In this document: positions 17,864-26,039 of the stretch, piece after piece | How the letters are laid out: the number at the start of each line of letters is the position of its first letter | How positions within the stretch are numbered: the first letter of the stretch is position 1 | Source of the DNA: Verrucomicrobiota bacterium | GTDB lineage: Bacteria > Verrucomicrobiota > Kiritimatiellia > CAIQIC01 | NCBI GenBank assembly: GCA_004321905.1 | Contig: SCQF01000001.1 | Location: 1-64,000 of the forward strand | Length of the DNA stretch: 64,000 nt | Reading direction: 5' to 3' | The notes under the pieces: generated by a model | Seen by the model: only the letters and a program-made list of their open reading frames with translations | The model's database searches: none | What the model was told of the DNA's origin: nothing | Position numbers and translations under genes: made by a program

Positions 17864-17901
17864 CGCATGGACGCCGCGTTCGGCGCGGTGGGGCTGCGAA
17901 C

Positions 17902-18075
17902 TTAGTTCGAGCGCATGCGGGCGCGCGCCGATTTGCGCCGCCGCTTCTCGCTGGGCTTTTCGTAGTGCCGGTGAGCGCGGATCTCGCGCATGACGCCCTC
18001 TTTATCCATCTTCTTCTTCAGCCGTCGCAGGGCTTTATCCACCGACTCGCCTTTTCTAATTTTTACTTCGGACAC
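17902..18075 (-). CDS. rpsU: 30S ribosomal protein S21
   Basis: A small basic protein of the 30S subunit that helps initiation on mRNA. The 57-residue product starts [20 protein letters not shown] and ends in a Lys/Arg-rich tail with [12 protein letters not shown]. The GTG at 18075 is chosen because it gives the family N-terminus and GGGAG lies 8 bp upstream; a longer frame to 18135 would add an unrelated N-terminus. A good promoter and a leader hairpin lie upstream. Confidence 0.93.
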   Translation of the reverse strand: MSEVKIRKGESVDKALRRLKKKMDKEGVMREIRAHRHYEKPSEKRRRKSARARMRSN

Positions 18076-18115
18076 GGTTGGTGCTCCCTCTCTTTCGGGT
18101 GCTCGCGCACTGGCC

Positions 18116-18146
18116 GCGGGCCTTTCCCCGGCCAAAAACGGCCCGC
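18116..18146 (-). promoter_or_regulatory. Hairpin in the rpsU 5' leader
   Basis: Minus-strand RNA would pair GCGGGCC with GGCCCGC around a 17 nt loop. It begins right after the -10 box and ends about 40 nt before the GTG start. It may be a stability element or an autoregulatory site for S21; that is inference. Confidence 0.45.
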
Positions 18147-18175
18147 AACCTAGAGAAATCCCGTTGGAAAGTCAA
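18147..18175 (-). promoter_or_regulatory. Sigma-70 promoter of rpsU
   Basis: On the minus strand, TTGACT (18175-18170) and TAGGTT (18152-18147) are separated by 17 bp, 72 bp before the rpsU start. It is a near-consensus promoter. Confidence 0.65.
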
Positions 18176-18187
18176 TGCCGGTCGCCA

Positions 18188-18206
18188 TTTTTCCAAGCTT
18201 TGGAAG
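18188..18206. repeat. Single palindromic repeat upstream of rpsU promoter
   Basis: TTTTTCCAAGCTTTGGAAG is an unpaired, slightly degenerate member of the dispersed palindrome family. It sits between the rpsU promoter and the end of the next gene. Confidence 0.8.
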
Positions 18207-18213
18207 CCTGTCA

Positions 18214-18924
18214 TTACTGCGCTGGCGGGCTGCCTTCAGGTCGGCTGCCGCCGCGCGGCGGACGCAAGCCGTGGAAGGCTTCGCGGATGGACGGATCCAC
18301 AAAGCGCATCACGCTGAAGTCACCACCTGCCTTCGTGCGCCAATCGGGTGGCATGGCACGATCCATGGCGTCGTAGGCGCGGACCAAGGTGCTGGAGAAA
18401 TCGGTTGTCATACGCAGGAACATCTCCGGGCCGGTGATTTTGCCTTCCTTGACTGCTTCAGCCCAAAACGCCGCGCGGTCTTTGAGGGCATCATTCATCC
18501 CGCTGAGCAGGCCGTCGAAATTCGACTGCTGTTCAGGGGTCAGATTCGCATTGGCGAAAAAGTTCGAGCGGATGTTGACCGCCTGCGCCTGCCATTCCGC
18601 GACAAAATTGGACGATGTATTGCCGCCAAAGAAACCGCCCATCATCCGATCACCACGCCGGCCATAGCGCGATGGATTGTTCGTTCGATTGCCGCGATCT
18701 TCAGCGACGGGTGTTTCCAGCGTCGTCTCCGTACGCGACGGACGGAAGGAGGAAAAAGAGCGGTGCGTGCCGCCAGCTGCCGGCGGGCGCGCTGCCACTG
18801 CAGCAAGCCGGGCGATTTCCTGATCTTTGAGCTTCAGGTCGCCATGTGAATTCCACCAACCCAACGTGTAGCCGGCAGCCAAGGCAAAGAAAACAACCAG
18901 ACCGACGCTAGCTTTATTATTCAT
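18214..18924 (-). CDS. Membrane-anchored hypothetical protein
   Basis: I do not recognise the family. One N-terminal membrane segment (SVGLVVFFALAAGYTLGWW, residues 6-24) would anchor a 210-residue periplasmic part. That part has a short coiled region, a low-complexity R/N/G-rich linker, and a helical domain beginning LTPEQQSNFDGLLSGMNDAL. The LTPEQ motif recalls Spy/CpxP-type helical periplasmic proteins, but only weakly. The C-terminus is proline/glycine/arginine-rich. GAGGTG lies just upstream of the ATG at 18924. Confidence 0.65.
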   Translation of the reverse strand: MNNKASVGLVVFFALAAGYTLGWWNSHGDLKLKDQEIARLAAVAARPPAAGGTHRSFSSFRPSRTETTLETPVAEDRGNRTNNPSRYGRRGDRMMGGFFGGNTSSNFVAEWQAQAVNIRSNFFANANLTPEQQSNFDGLLSGMNDALKDRAAFWAEAVKEGKITGPEMFLRMTTDFSSTLVRAYDAMDRAMPPDWRTKAGGDFSVMRFVDPSIREAFHGLRPPRGGSRPEGSPPAQ

Positions 18925-18972
18925 GCCGCACCTCGTGAAAACGATCGCATCCTACACCCCCCAAATCATGAT

Positions 18973-20385
18973 TCAATCTGAAATTCCGGCGAGTTGGCGG
19001 GCAAAAAGTGGCAGATCGGGATCGCGCGCGCCCATCACCAGCACCACATCGCCGGGGCGCAGTTCCGCGCGCAGTTTTTTTTCCAGCGTTGGATAATCCA
19101 CCGCCAGCTCCGTCTGCACACCGCGTTGACGTAGCGCGGTGACGAGGTCGTCAGACGTCACCTTGGCTTGGGTTGTGCCGCCCGCGTAGAAAACCGGCAA
19201 AATCAATGCCATATCCTGCGCGCGCAATACACCGGCCAATGCATCGGTCAGTTCATCGAGCATCAACGCCAGCGGACCAAAACCATGAGGCCGCCAAATC
19301 GCTAAAAGACGGCCGGGGGTTGGTGCGACAGCGGCGCAGGCGGCGGCGATTTTCGCCGGGTTATGCGCGTAATCGTCGTAAACCACCACGCCATTGCGCT
19401 CGCCGACTTTCTCCAGCCGTCGTTGGACGCCTTGGAAGGTCGCCAGCGCTGCACTGATTTTCTCCGGCGCATAGCCGAGTTGTTCGCAAAGTGCCGCCGC
19501 CAACCGAATATTCTCAGCATTATGCCGACCCGGCAGCGCCGCGGAATAGGTAGAAGCGACCTCTGGTCGCTTTTCTGAAGATAAGCGACGGGACGTCGCT
19601 TCTACGGAGGCGACTTCACATCTTGTAGATTCTGTGAGCTTCGGTTCGATCAGAACGGCGGAGGTATGGCCGCAGATGAGTTCGGCGACGCCGGGACCAC
19701 AGATGATGCCGGTTTTGACCTGCGCCGCGAATTGGCGGAAGAGCGCGATGACTTCGTCCAGTTCGAAGTGGTCCTTGGAGATGTTCGTGATGATCGCCCA
19801 GTCGGGCGCGAAGCGCAACAGCGAGCGATCGCTCTCGTCGGTCTCCAAAACCCAGAGATTGCTGCGACCTTTGCGCGCGCTGCCGAGCGCGTCAGGCCGT
19901 TGCCAGCCGAGTACGACACCGCCGTTGACTACGCTCGGATTGGCGCCGAGTTCGGTGAGCATGTGTCCGACGAGCGCGGTGGTGGTGGTTTTACCGGCGG
20001 TGCCGGCGATGGCGATGAGTTGCTTTCCCGCGACGAGTTCCGCGAGTACTTCGGCGCGATGGCGCACGGACACGCCGAACCTTTTTGCCGCAGCCAAGTC
20101 GGGATTGTCCGCCTCAATTGCGGTGCTGACCACAACGGCGGTGGTCTGCCCGGTGACGCCGGAACCGTCCTGCGGAAAAAGTTTGACGCCGGCGCGGCGC
20201 AGCGTCTCCAGCACGCTGAGGTTTTCGCGGCCTTGATCGAGGAAGCGGTCGGAGCCGGTGACGACCTGCCCGGCGTTGAGCAGCGCCTGCGCGAGCGCGC
20301 TCATGCCCACGCCAGCGATGCCCGCCAAGTGATAGCAAATAGCGGATGGCGGATGGCGATTGGCAGCAGAATCCGCCTTCATCAT
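18973..20385 (-). CDS. murC: UDP-N-acetylmuramate-L-alanine ligase (Mur ligase)
   Basis: MurC adds L-alanine to UDP-MurNAc in cytoplasmic peptidoglycan synthesis. The N-terminal motif is HLAGIAGVGMSALAQALL, the ATP loop is GTAGKTTTTALVGHML (most MurC have GTHGKTTT), then ETDESDRSLL, ITNISKDHFE and LPGRHNAENIRLAAAL, and the third domain has VVYDDYAHNPAKIAAACAA. At 470 residues it is full length. Residues around 264-282 come from an inserted hairpin repeat (19550-19605), just before the LPGRHN motif. The altered P-loop leaves open a related Mur ligase such as Mpl, but MurC fits best. argC lies 9 bp upstream. Confidence 0.85.
   Translation of the reverse strand: MMKADSAANRHPPSAICYHLAGIAGVGMSALAQALLNAGQVVTGSDRFLDQGRENLSVLETLRRAGVKLFPQDGSGVTGQTTAVVVSTAIEADNPDLAAAKRFGVSVRHRAEVLAELVAGKQLIAIAGTAGKTTTTALVGHMLTELGANPSVVNGGVVLGWQRPDALGSARKGRSNLWVLETDESDRSLLRFAPDWAIITNISKDHFELDEVIALFRQFAAQVKTGIICGPGVAELICGHTSAVLIEPKLTESTRCEVASVEATSRRLSSEKRPEVASTYSAALPGRHNAENIRLAAALCEQLGYAPEKISAALATFQGVQRRLEKVGERNGVVVYDDYAHNPAKIAAACAAVAPTPGRLLAIWRPHGFGPLALMLDELTDALAGVLRAQDMALILPVFYAGGTTQAKVTSDDLVTALRQRGVQTELAVDYPTLEKKLRAELRPGDVVLVMGARDPDLPLFARQLAGISD
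19550..19605. repeat. Inverted repeat inside murC, related to the MITE interior
   Basis: Positions 19550-19575 match, with one mismatch and on the opposite strand, the MITE segment that contains GCGACCGGAGGTCGC. Positions 19580-19605 are a second, inverted, more diverged copy. Together they form a long hairpin and encode residues such as ATSRRLSSEKRPEVAST in MurC. The reading frame stays open. Confidence 0.75.
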
Positions 20386-20394
20386 TCCGCACCC

Positions 20395-21453
20395 TTACGG
20401 ATACTGTCCGGCCTGATCGAGGCCGGTGGTTTCCGGCAGGCTGAAAAGCAGGTTCATGTTTTGCAACGCGTTACTCGCCTGCCCCTTCATCAGGTTGTCA
20501 ATGTGCGAGACGACGCGCAGCCGCCGCGTGCGCTCGTCCACATCCACGGTCAGGTTGCAATAATTGGTGCCGCGCACATGAACCGTGCCGATCGCGGCAT
20601 TGCGGTCAAAGAGCCGGACAAACACGTTATCTTTGTTGAATTCACGATAGGCTTCCTGCACCTGTTGCGGCGTGATGCCGTCGCGGAGGGTGCCGTAGAG
20701 GCAGGACATAATGCCCCGGCACATCGGTACAACTTGGGCCGTAAACGTCACCTGCACCGGCTTACCGGCGAGCAGGCTGAGGTCCCGCTCAACCTCGATG
20801 GTGTGTTGGTGCCCCGCCAGCCGATAGGCGTTCATCTGGTCGTAGCGCGCCGGATAGTGGAACTGCGCGTTGGGCTTTTTGCCCGCGCCGCTGACCGCTG
20901 TTTTACAATCGCAGATCAAACTCGTGAGATCCACGAGTTTGTGTTTCACCGCCGGCGCGAGGCCGAGCAGGCAGCTCATCGCAAAACAGCCGGGATTGCC
21001 GACGAGCCGCGTAGCCTTCCGGTATTGTGTCCGCCGCAGTTCCGGCAAACCGTACACTGATTCCGGCAATAATTCCGGCGCTTTATGCACGGGATCGCGC
21101 TTGATCCGCCGCGCATATTCGGCATAGTCGTTCGTGTTGTCGAAGCGGAAATCACCGCTGTAATCAATAACCTTTGCGCCTTTGGCGAGTTCGGCTCGTG
21201 CGAACTCTTGGCCCACGCCATCGGGGGTGGCAAAAAATACGACATCCGCCGGTTCCAAAGCCTTGGAATCGTCGGGGGCCAGAATCTTCGTGTCGCAAAA
21301 GCCCGTCAAATGCGGATAAACTTCGCTCATCAACAAGCCGACATCCGACAAGCTCACGAGACAGGTGATCTGCGCTTGGGGATGCCGCAGCAGTAGCTCT
21401 GTGATACCCACGCCGCCATAGCCGCCGGCGCCAACAATTTTCGCCCGAATCAT
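20395..21453 (-). CDS. argC: N-acetyl-gamma-glutamyl-phosphate reductase
   Basis: ArgC makes N-acetylglutamate semialdehyde in arginine synthesis, using NADPH. The nucleotide-binding motif is VGAGGYGGVGITELLLRHP, the catalytic cysteine is in LVGNPGCFAMSCLLGLAP, and the active-site histidine region is AGHQHTIEVERDL with VVPMCRGIMSCLYGTL. Length is 352 residues, normal for the family. Positions 21253-21267 contain TTCCAAAGCCTTGGAA, like the dispersed palindrome, encoding SKALE in a variable loop. No other arg genes are nearby. Confidence 0.93.
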   Translation of the reverse strand: MIRAKIVGAGGYGGVGITELLLRHPQAQITCLVSLSDVGLLMSEVYPHLTGFCDTKILAPDDSKALEPADVVFFATPDGVGQEFARAELAKGAKVIDYSGDFRFDNTNDYAEYARRIKRDPVHKAPELLPESVYGLPELRRTQYRKATRLVGNPGCFAMSCLLGLAPAVKHKLVDLTSLICDCKTAVSGAGKKPNAQFHYPARYDQMNAYRLAGHQHTIEVERDLSLLAGKPVQVTFTAQVVPMCRGIMSCLYGTLRDGITPQQVQEAYREFNKDNVFVRLFDRNAAIGTVHVRGTNYCNLTVDVDERTRRLRVVSHIDNLMKGQASNALQNMNLLFSLPETTGLDQAGQYP

Positions 21454-21521
21454 ACGTTGCGTCCTTTTGTTTGTGCGCGACTATGCGACTTGCGGCGGCG
21501 TCCGTCAAGCGGTGGCGCGGA

Positions 21522-21573
21522 TTTTCCAAGGCCAGGAAAACCAACCCAACCGTTTTTCCAAACCTTGGAAAAG
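21522..21573. repeat. Paired palindromic repeat between argC and a small secreted-protein gene
   Basis: TTTTCCAAGGCCAGGAAAA is centred at 21531 and TTTTCCAAACCTTGGAAAA at 21563, 32 bp apart. Confidence 0.88.
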
Positions 21574-21606
21574 AAAAAATCGGCAGGCCGAAGCCCGCCG
21601 ATTTTT
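21574..21606 (-). terminator. Rho-independent terminator with TTCG loop
   Basis: On the minus strand a stem AATCGGCGGGC closes on a TTCG tetraloop, pairs with GCCTGCCGATT, and is followed by a run of T. It lies 20 bp after the stop of the small secreted-protein gene. Confidence 0.8.
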
Positions 21607-21626
21607 CATGCAAACAAGAAGACCGC

Positions 21627-21959
21627 TTATTGCGCGGCTTCTTTTTTCTTGTGACCGCCCTTGCCAGCGCCGACGATCAACTCTTTCTTGCCGTCTTTTT
21701 CTTTGACGATACCCTTGACTTCAACCTTTTGGCCATCTTTCGCCTTGTAGTCGGCGACGGCGGTCGGGTTACCCGCGAGGGTGTAGGTGGCATCGTCAGC
21801 CACGATCGTAACGTCGTCACCCGCCACCTTGACGGTGCCATTGATGGTCACCATCACGGGCTTCTCGCCCTTGGCTTTCTTTTCCTTCGCCATAACGCCT
21901 TGCGTGGCGCCAAAACCAACAAACGCGGCCAATACTAGCATCCACAATACCTTCTTCAT
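21627..21959 (-). CDS. Small secreted protein, possible OB-fold
   Basis: A 110-residue protein with a clear signal peptide (MKKVLWMLVLAAFVGFGATQ, cut near VMA-KE). The mature part alternates short beta-strand-like stretches: VMVTINGTVKVAGDDVTIVA, ATYTLAGNPTAVADYKAKDG, QKVEVKGIVKEKDGKKELIV. This suggests a small beta-barrel of OB type; it ends in a lysine/histidine tail. Function is unknown. AGGAG precedes the start, with a promoter and a terminator on either side, so it is a well-expressed single-gene unit. Confidence 0.8.
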   Translation of the reverse strand: MKKVLWMLVLAAFVGFGATQGVMAKEKKAKGEKPVMVTINGTVKVAGDDVTIVADDATYTLAGNPTAVADYKAKDGQKVEVKGIVKEKDGKKELIVGAGKGGHKKKEAAQ

Positions 21960-22012
21960 TTACTTTGCTCCTTTATTGGTTAGTTTTTCTCTGAATGCAC
22001 ACCGGTATTGAG

Positions 22013-22040
22013 TATATAAGCCGGCACAGCATTCTCACAA
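22013..22040 (-). promoter_or_regulatory. Promoter of the small secreted-protein gene
   Basis: On the minus strand TTGTGA (22040-22035) and TATATA (22018-22013) are 16 bp apart. The -10 box is 54 bp before the ATG. Confidence 0.55.
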
Positions 22041-22087
22041 CACAAAACGGCTGATACAGGCATTTATTGTAAAAACCGCACCTTCTT

Positions 22088-23764
22088 TTAACCGTGGTGG
22101 ATGGGACGGAAATGTACGCGATGTGGTTGATCGGCGGCATCGCCCAGCAGGCGGCGACGCTGCTCGTGATAGGCCTCGTAGTTGCCCTCGAACCACGTCA
22201 CTTTGCTCTCGCCCTCGAACGCCAGAATGTGGGTGGCGACGCGGTCGAGGAACCAGCGATCGTGGCTGACGACCACCGCGCAGCCGCCGAAATTCGTCAG
22301 GCCTTCTTCCAGCGCGCGCAGCGTGGTCACGTCGAGGTCGTTGGTCGGTTCGTCGAGCAGAATCAGATTGCCGCCGCCGCGCAAGAGCTTGGCGAGATGG
22401 ACGCGGTTGCGTTCGCCGCCGGAAAGCTGACCAACTTTTTTTTGCTGATCCGGCCCGCGAAAATTGAAGCGCCCGCAGTAAGCGCGACCGTTCATCTGCT
22501 TGCCGCCGAGGTCGAGGTTCTCGCGCCCACCGGTGATTTCTTCATAGACTGTGTTGCCGGGGTTCAGGGTGTCGCGGCTCTGGTCCACGTAAGCGAGCGC
22601 GACGGTCGGGCCGACCGTCAGCGTGCCGCCCGTCGCCTGCTCTTTGTTCATCATCATTTTGAGCAAGGTGGTTTTGCCGGAACCGTTGCCGCCGATCACG
22701 CCGACGATGCCGCCGCGCGGGAGGTCGAAATTGACGTCTTCGAATAGCACGCGCTCGCCAAATTCTTTGGTCAAGTTGGTAGCACGCACAACCAGATCAC
22801 CGAGTCGCGGGCCGGGCGGGATTTGAATTTCAATATTGTCTTCGCGCGTATCCACCTGTTGCGCGGCCAATTCTTCATAGCGCTTGAGGCGCGCCTTGCT
22901 CTTGGCTTGGCGACCGGATGGATTCAGTCGCACCCATTGCAGTTCCTGGTTGAGCAGCTTGTTGCGTAGCGCAGCTTGTTTGCTCTGTGCCGCGAGTAGC
23001 GCCTGCTTCTGCTCCAGCCAGCTTTCGTAGTTGCCCTTATAGGGAAACGCTGCGCTGCCTTCGAGTTCGAGAATCCATTCGGTGACGTTGTTGAGGAAGT
23101 AACGGTCGTGGGTAACGACGACCAACGTGCCGGTGTATTTTTTGAGGTATTCTTCCAGCCAGCCGACCGATTCGGCGTCGAGGTGATTGGTCGGTTCGTC
23201 GAGCAGCAAGACGTCAGGATTGGAAATCAGCAGCCGGCACAATGCCACGCGGCGGCGCTCACCGCCGGAGAGCTTCGTCACGTCGGCGTCGGACGGTGGC
23301 AGGCGCAACGCCTCCATCGCCATCTCGACGTTGTGGTCGAGGTTCCAGAGGTCTTGCGCGTCAATTTTCTCCTGAATACGGCCCAGCTCGTCGTTGAGCT
23401 TCTCCGCTTCCGCGGTGGAAGGTTTTGCGCCGAGCAAGTCGCAGATTTCGTCATAACGCGTCAACAGTGCCTTGGCGGCGGCGACACCTTCCTCGACGTT
23501 GCCGGCGACGGTTTTCGCCGGATCAAGCTGTGGTTCCTGCGGGAGATATCCGATGTGGGCATTACGCGCGATTTGCGCCGTGCCCATGAAATCCTTGTCC
23601 TGTCCGGCGAGGATTCGCAGGAGGGTGGATTTGCCGGAACCGTTGCCGCCAATGACGCCGATCTTCGCGCCGTAGAAAAACGCCAGCGTGATTTCGTTGA
23701 GCACATTGATGCGGTTGTATTGTTTGGTCAGTCGTTCGAGCTGGAAGACGTATTCGCCGGCCAT
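22088..23764 (-). CDS. ettA: Energy-dependent translational throttle protein (ABC-F)
   Basis: A soluble protein with two ABC ATPase domains that binds the ribosomal E site and adjusts translation to ATP level. Walker A motifs are [14 protein letters not shown] (~residue 40) and [14 protein letters not shown] (~353). ABC signatures are [16 protein letters not shown] and [16 protein letters not shown], and Walker B motifs [11 protein letters not shown] and [11 protein letters not shown]. The linker with [20 protein letters not shown] is typical of EttA. At 558 residues it is full length. It lies 23 bp after pssA, probably in one transcript with psd-pssA. Confidence 0.93.
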   Translation of the reverse strand: MAGEYVFQLERLTKQYNRINVLNEITLAFFYGAKIGVIGGNGSGKSTLLRILAGQDKDFMGTAQIARNAHIGYLPQEPQLDPAKTVAGNVEEGVAAAKALLTRYDEICDLLGAKPSTAEAEKLNDELGRIQEKIDAQDLWNLDHNVEMAMEALRLPPSDADVTKLSGGERRRVALCRLLISNPDVLLLDEPTNHLDAESVGWLEEYLKKYTGTLVVVTHDRYFLNNVTEWILELEGSAAFPYKGNYESWLEQKQALLAAQSKQAALRNKLLNQELQWVRLNPSGRQAKSKARLKRYEELAAQQVDTREDNIEIQIPPGPRLGDLVVRATNLTKEFGERVLFEDVNFDLPRGGIVGVIGGNGSGKTTLLKMMMNKEQATGGTLTVGPTVALAYVDQSRDTLNPGNTVYEEITGGRENLDLGGKQMNGRAYCGRFNFRGPDQQKKVGQLSGGERNRVHLAKLLRGGGNLILLDEPTNDLDVTTLRALEEGLTNFGGCAVVVSHDRWFLDRVATHILAFEGESKVTWFEGNYEAYHEQRRRLLGDAADQPHRVHFRPIHHG

Positions 23765-23787
23765 GCGCGCACCTCGTGGGGTAAAAG

Positions 23788-24549
23788 TTAGGACTGTGCC
23801 GCGGAAGTTTCCGACGGTTTATCGTCGGGAACTGCCGCTGGGCGGTGGAAAAAGGGGCTGAGCAGACCGAAATACAGCGCGGCAAAACACAAAATGACGG
23901 CAGCGATGGCGGCCACGTGGATTTCGATGAACAACATGATCACCAACACAATGCCGGGGATGAAAACGGCCGGATGCTTCGACGCCTTCACATAACGAAC
24001 TTGGGAAATCTGTAGGGCGAGCATAAGGGCTACGATGATCCATACCACCCAAGCCGCCGGACCGGCGCTCAAATCGAACCAGGTCCAGCCCCATTCCTCC
24101 GGTACGCCGGATTGCACCGCAAACACGACCATCGTGACGAAGCCGCCCGCACAGGTGATCGGCAGTCCCAGAAAACCCTGCTGGCCGCGGAACGGATCAA
24201 TCAGCCGAAAACGCGACAATCGGCTGGCCCCGGAAAGCACCATAAATGACGCCAAGGTCAAACCCCAGCCGCCAAAATTGTGCCAATAGGCTTGATAGGC
24301 CAACAATGCGGGCGCGAGGCCGAAACTGGTCATGTCCACAAACGTGTCCAGCTCCGCGCCAAAACTGGTGGTGCCCTTGAGCAGCCGCGCCATCAGACCG
24401 TCCAGCCCGTCGAGAATCATCGAAACCATAATCAGCCGTGCCGCCATCTCAAAATTACCCTGTGCGCTATGCACCATGCTGTAAAACCCCGCGAGCATCG
24501 CCGCGAGTGTCAGCGTGACAGGGACTATGGCGCGCCGGTTGATCTTCAT
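23788..24549 (-). CDS. pssA: CDP-diacylglycerol-serine O-phosphatidyltransferase
   Basis: A membrane enzyme that makes phosphatidylserine from CDP-diacylglycerol and serine. The CDP-alcohol phosphotransferase motif is complete: [20 protein letters not shown] then LDTFVDM. About eight hydrophobic segments follow from residue 10 on. The ATG at 24549 overlaps the psd stop as ATGA; an upstream extension reads as antisense-like low-complexity sequence. It pairs with psd to make phosphatidylethanolamine. Confidence 0.92.
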   Translation of the reverse strand: MKINRRAIVPVTLTLAAMLAGFYSMVHSAQGNFEMAARLIMVSMILDGLDGLMARLLKGTTSFGAELDTFVDMTSFGLAPALLAYQAYWHNFGGWGLTLASFMVLSGASRLSRFRLIDPFRGQQGFLGLPITCAGGFVTMVVFAVQSGVPEEWGWTWFDLSAGPAAWVVWIIVALMLALQISQVRYVKASKHPAVFIPGIVLVIMLFIEIHVAAIAAVILCFAALYFGLLSPFFHRPAAVPDDKPSETSAAQS

Positions 24550-25214
24550 GCGCCGCCCTTCCGCTTGAGTTGCGCCACGACCGTCTCGCCAGCGCGCACG
24601 CGGTCGCCCTTCTTCACCAGCACATCCACGTCGGCTTTCACAAAATACATGTCCAACCGCGAGCCGAACTTCATCATACCGATCCGTTCGCCGCGCACAA
24701 TCTGCTGCTGCTCCACCAGCCAATAGACCACGCGCCGCACGATCGGGCCGACGATCTGCTTGACCAAGCATTTCGTGCCGTTGCCCTCGATCAAAATCGA
24801 GCTGTGTTCGTTGTGCTCCGACGCCGAATTCAGATAGGTGCCGAGGTGCGCGCCCGGCACATAGGCCAGTGCCGTCACCGTTCCGCCCATCGGCGACCGA
24901 TTCACATGCACATTGAATGGATTGAGGAAAATGCTGATTCGTACCGCGTCGGTCTCCAGATATTTCTCCTCGCGAAGCACCTCGACGTTACGAACGAGTC
25001 CATCGGCGCCGGCCATCAGCAACGAATCATCACCCCGTGCCGTGCGTTCCGGATCGCGGAAAAAATAGACCATGAACGCGCAGAGCACCACGCCCGCGCC
25101 ATAGCCCGTGATCATCGTCACGCGACAGCCCAACGCCTGCCCCACCGCGCCCACGCCGACGCCCGCCAGCAGCAGTCCGATAATCAGCGGCCAACCATCT
25201 TTGACAATACGCAT
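24546..25214 (-). CDS. psd: Phosphatidylserine decarboxylase (short form)
   Basis: Converts phosphatidylserine to phosphatidylethanolamine with a pyruvoyl group made by self-cleavage. Two N-terminal membrane helices precede YFFRDPERTARG and RISIFLNPFNVHVNRSPMGG. The cleavage region is GMMKFGSRLDMYF, where the serine after FG becomes the pyruvoyl. At 222 residues it is the short (Psd-II) form. It overlaps pssA by 4 bp. Confidence 0.93.
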   Translation of the reverse strand: MRIVKDGWPLIIGLLLAGVGVGAVGQALGCRVTMITGYGAGVVLCAFMVYFFRDPERTARGDDSLLMAGADGLVRNVEVLREEKYLETDAVRISIFLNPFNVHVNRSPMGGTVTALAYVPGAHLGTYLNSASEHNEHSSILIEGNGTKCLVKQIVGPIVRRVVYWLVEQQQIVRGERIGMMKFGSRLDMYFVKADVDVLVKKGDRVRAGETVVAQLKRKGGA

Positions 25215-25288
25215 AATTGCTTCCTTCCGCAGCGCGGATTATGGCCGATGCCGCCAGAAATCGCAAGCGGGGGAAAACGGCGCGGGGC

Positions 25289-25345
25289 TTTTTCCAAGGC
25301 TTGGAAAAAACAGCAGCGGCGGTTTCCAAACCTTGGAAAACCGCC
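25289..25345. repeat. Paired palindromic repeat between psd and peroxiredoxin genes
   Basis: Units are centred at 25299 and 25331 (32 bp). The second is extended by flanking CGGCGG/CCGCCG into a longer stem, so it could act as a terminator after the peroxiredoxin gene. Confidence 0.9.
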
Positions 25346-25369
25346 GCTGTCACGGACTTTTCTTGGCGT

Positions 25370-25981
25370 TTAGCCGTTCAACGCTTCGTAAACCTTGCCG
25401 ACCATCGCCGCGCCGGGTTTGAGGGTCTTCTTGCCGGGCGCCCACTTCGCGGGGCAGGCTTCGTCGCCGTGCGTCGCGAGGTAGGCGTTGGCCTCCAGCT
25501 TGCGGACGAGTTCGTCGCAATTGCGGCCCACGTTGAGAAAATTCACCTCGGCCGAGACCAACTTGCCTTCCGGGCTGATGATGAACGTGCCGCGGTAGTC
25601 AAGACCGTTGTCGGGGTTATAAACGCCGAAGAGGCGCGAGACAGTGCCGTTGCGGTCGGCGCCCATCGGATATTGCACGTTGGCGAGCAACTTCTCGTCG
25701 CGCTGCCACGCCATGTGGACGAATTTGGTGTCGGTGCTGACGCTGATCGCCTCGCCGCCGAGCTTCTTGATCGCGGCGTATTTCTCGCCGAGGTCGGCCA
25801 GTTCGGTCGGGCAGACGAAGGTGTAGTCGGCGGGATAGAAGAAGAGGATGACCCATTTCTTTTCCTTCAGCAGGCCGCTGAGGCTGACTTCGCGGAAGTC
25901 TTTCTTCGTCGGGTCATAGACGTCCAGCCTGAACTCCGGTACCGCCTGACCCACTTGCAAGGCACATACTTGTTCGCTCAT
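25370..25981 (-). CDS. ahpC: Peroxiredoxin, typical 2-Cys (AhpC/Prx1 type)
   Basis: Reduces hydrogen and alkyl peroxides in the cytoplasm. The peroxidatic cysteine is Cys57 in FFYPADYTFVCPTE and the resolving one Cys176 in GDEACPAKWAPGKKTLKPG. Length 203 residues is typical of the AhpC/Prx1 group. A good AGGAG lies before the ATG and a promoter at 26011-26038. No AhpF or thioredoxin reductase is adjacent. The symbol is by family. Confidence 0.92.
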   Translation of the reverse strand: MSEQVCALQVGQAVPEFRLDVYDPTKKDFREVSLSGLLKEKKWVILFFYPADYTFVCPTELADLGEKYAAIKKLGGEAISVSTDTKFVHMAWQRDEKLLANVQYPMGADRNGTVSRLFGVYNPDNGLDYRGTFIISPEGKLVSAEVNFLNVGRNCDELVRKLEANAYLATHGDEACPAKWAPGKKTLKPGAAMVGKVYEALNG

Positions 25982-26010
25982 ATTTTCTCCTTTTTTATTG
26001 GTTGCGGGCC

Positions 26011-26038
26011 ACTCTACGACAGGTCAGCGAGATTTCAA
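26011..26038 (-). promoter_or_regulatory. Promoter of the peroxiredoxin gene
   Basis: On the minus strand TTGAAA (26038-26033) and TAGAGT (26016-26011) are 16 bp apart, 30 bp before the ATG. Confidence 0.55.
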
Positions 26039-26039
26039 G

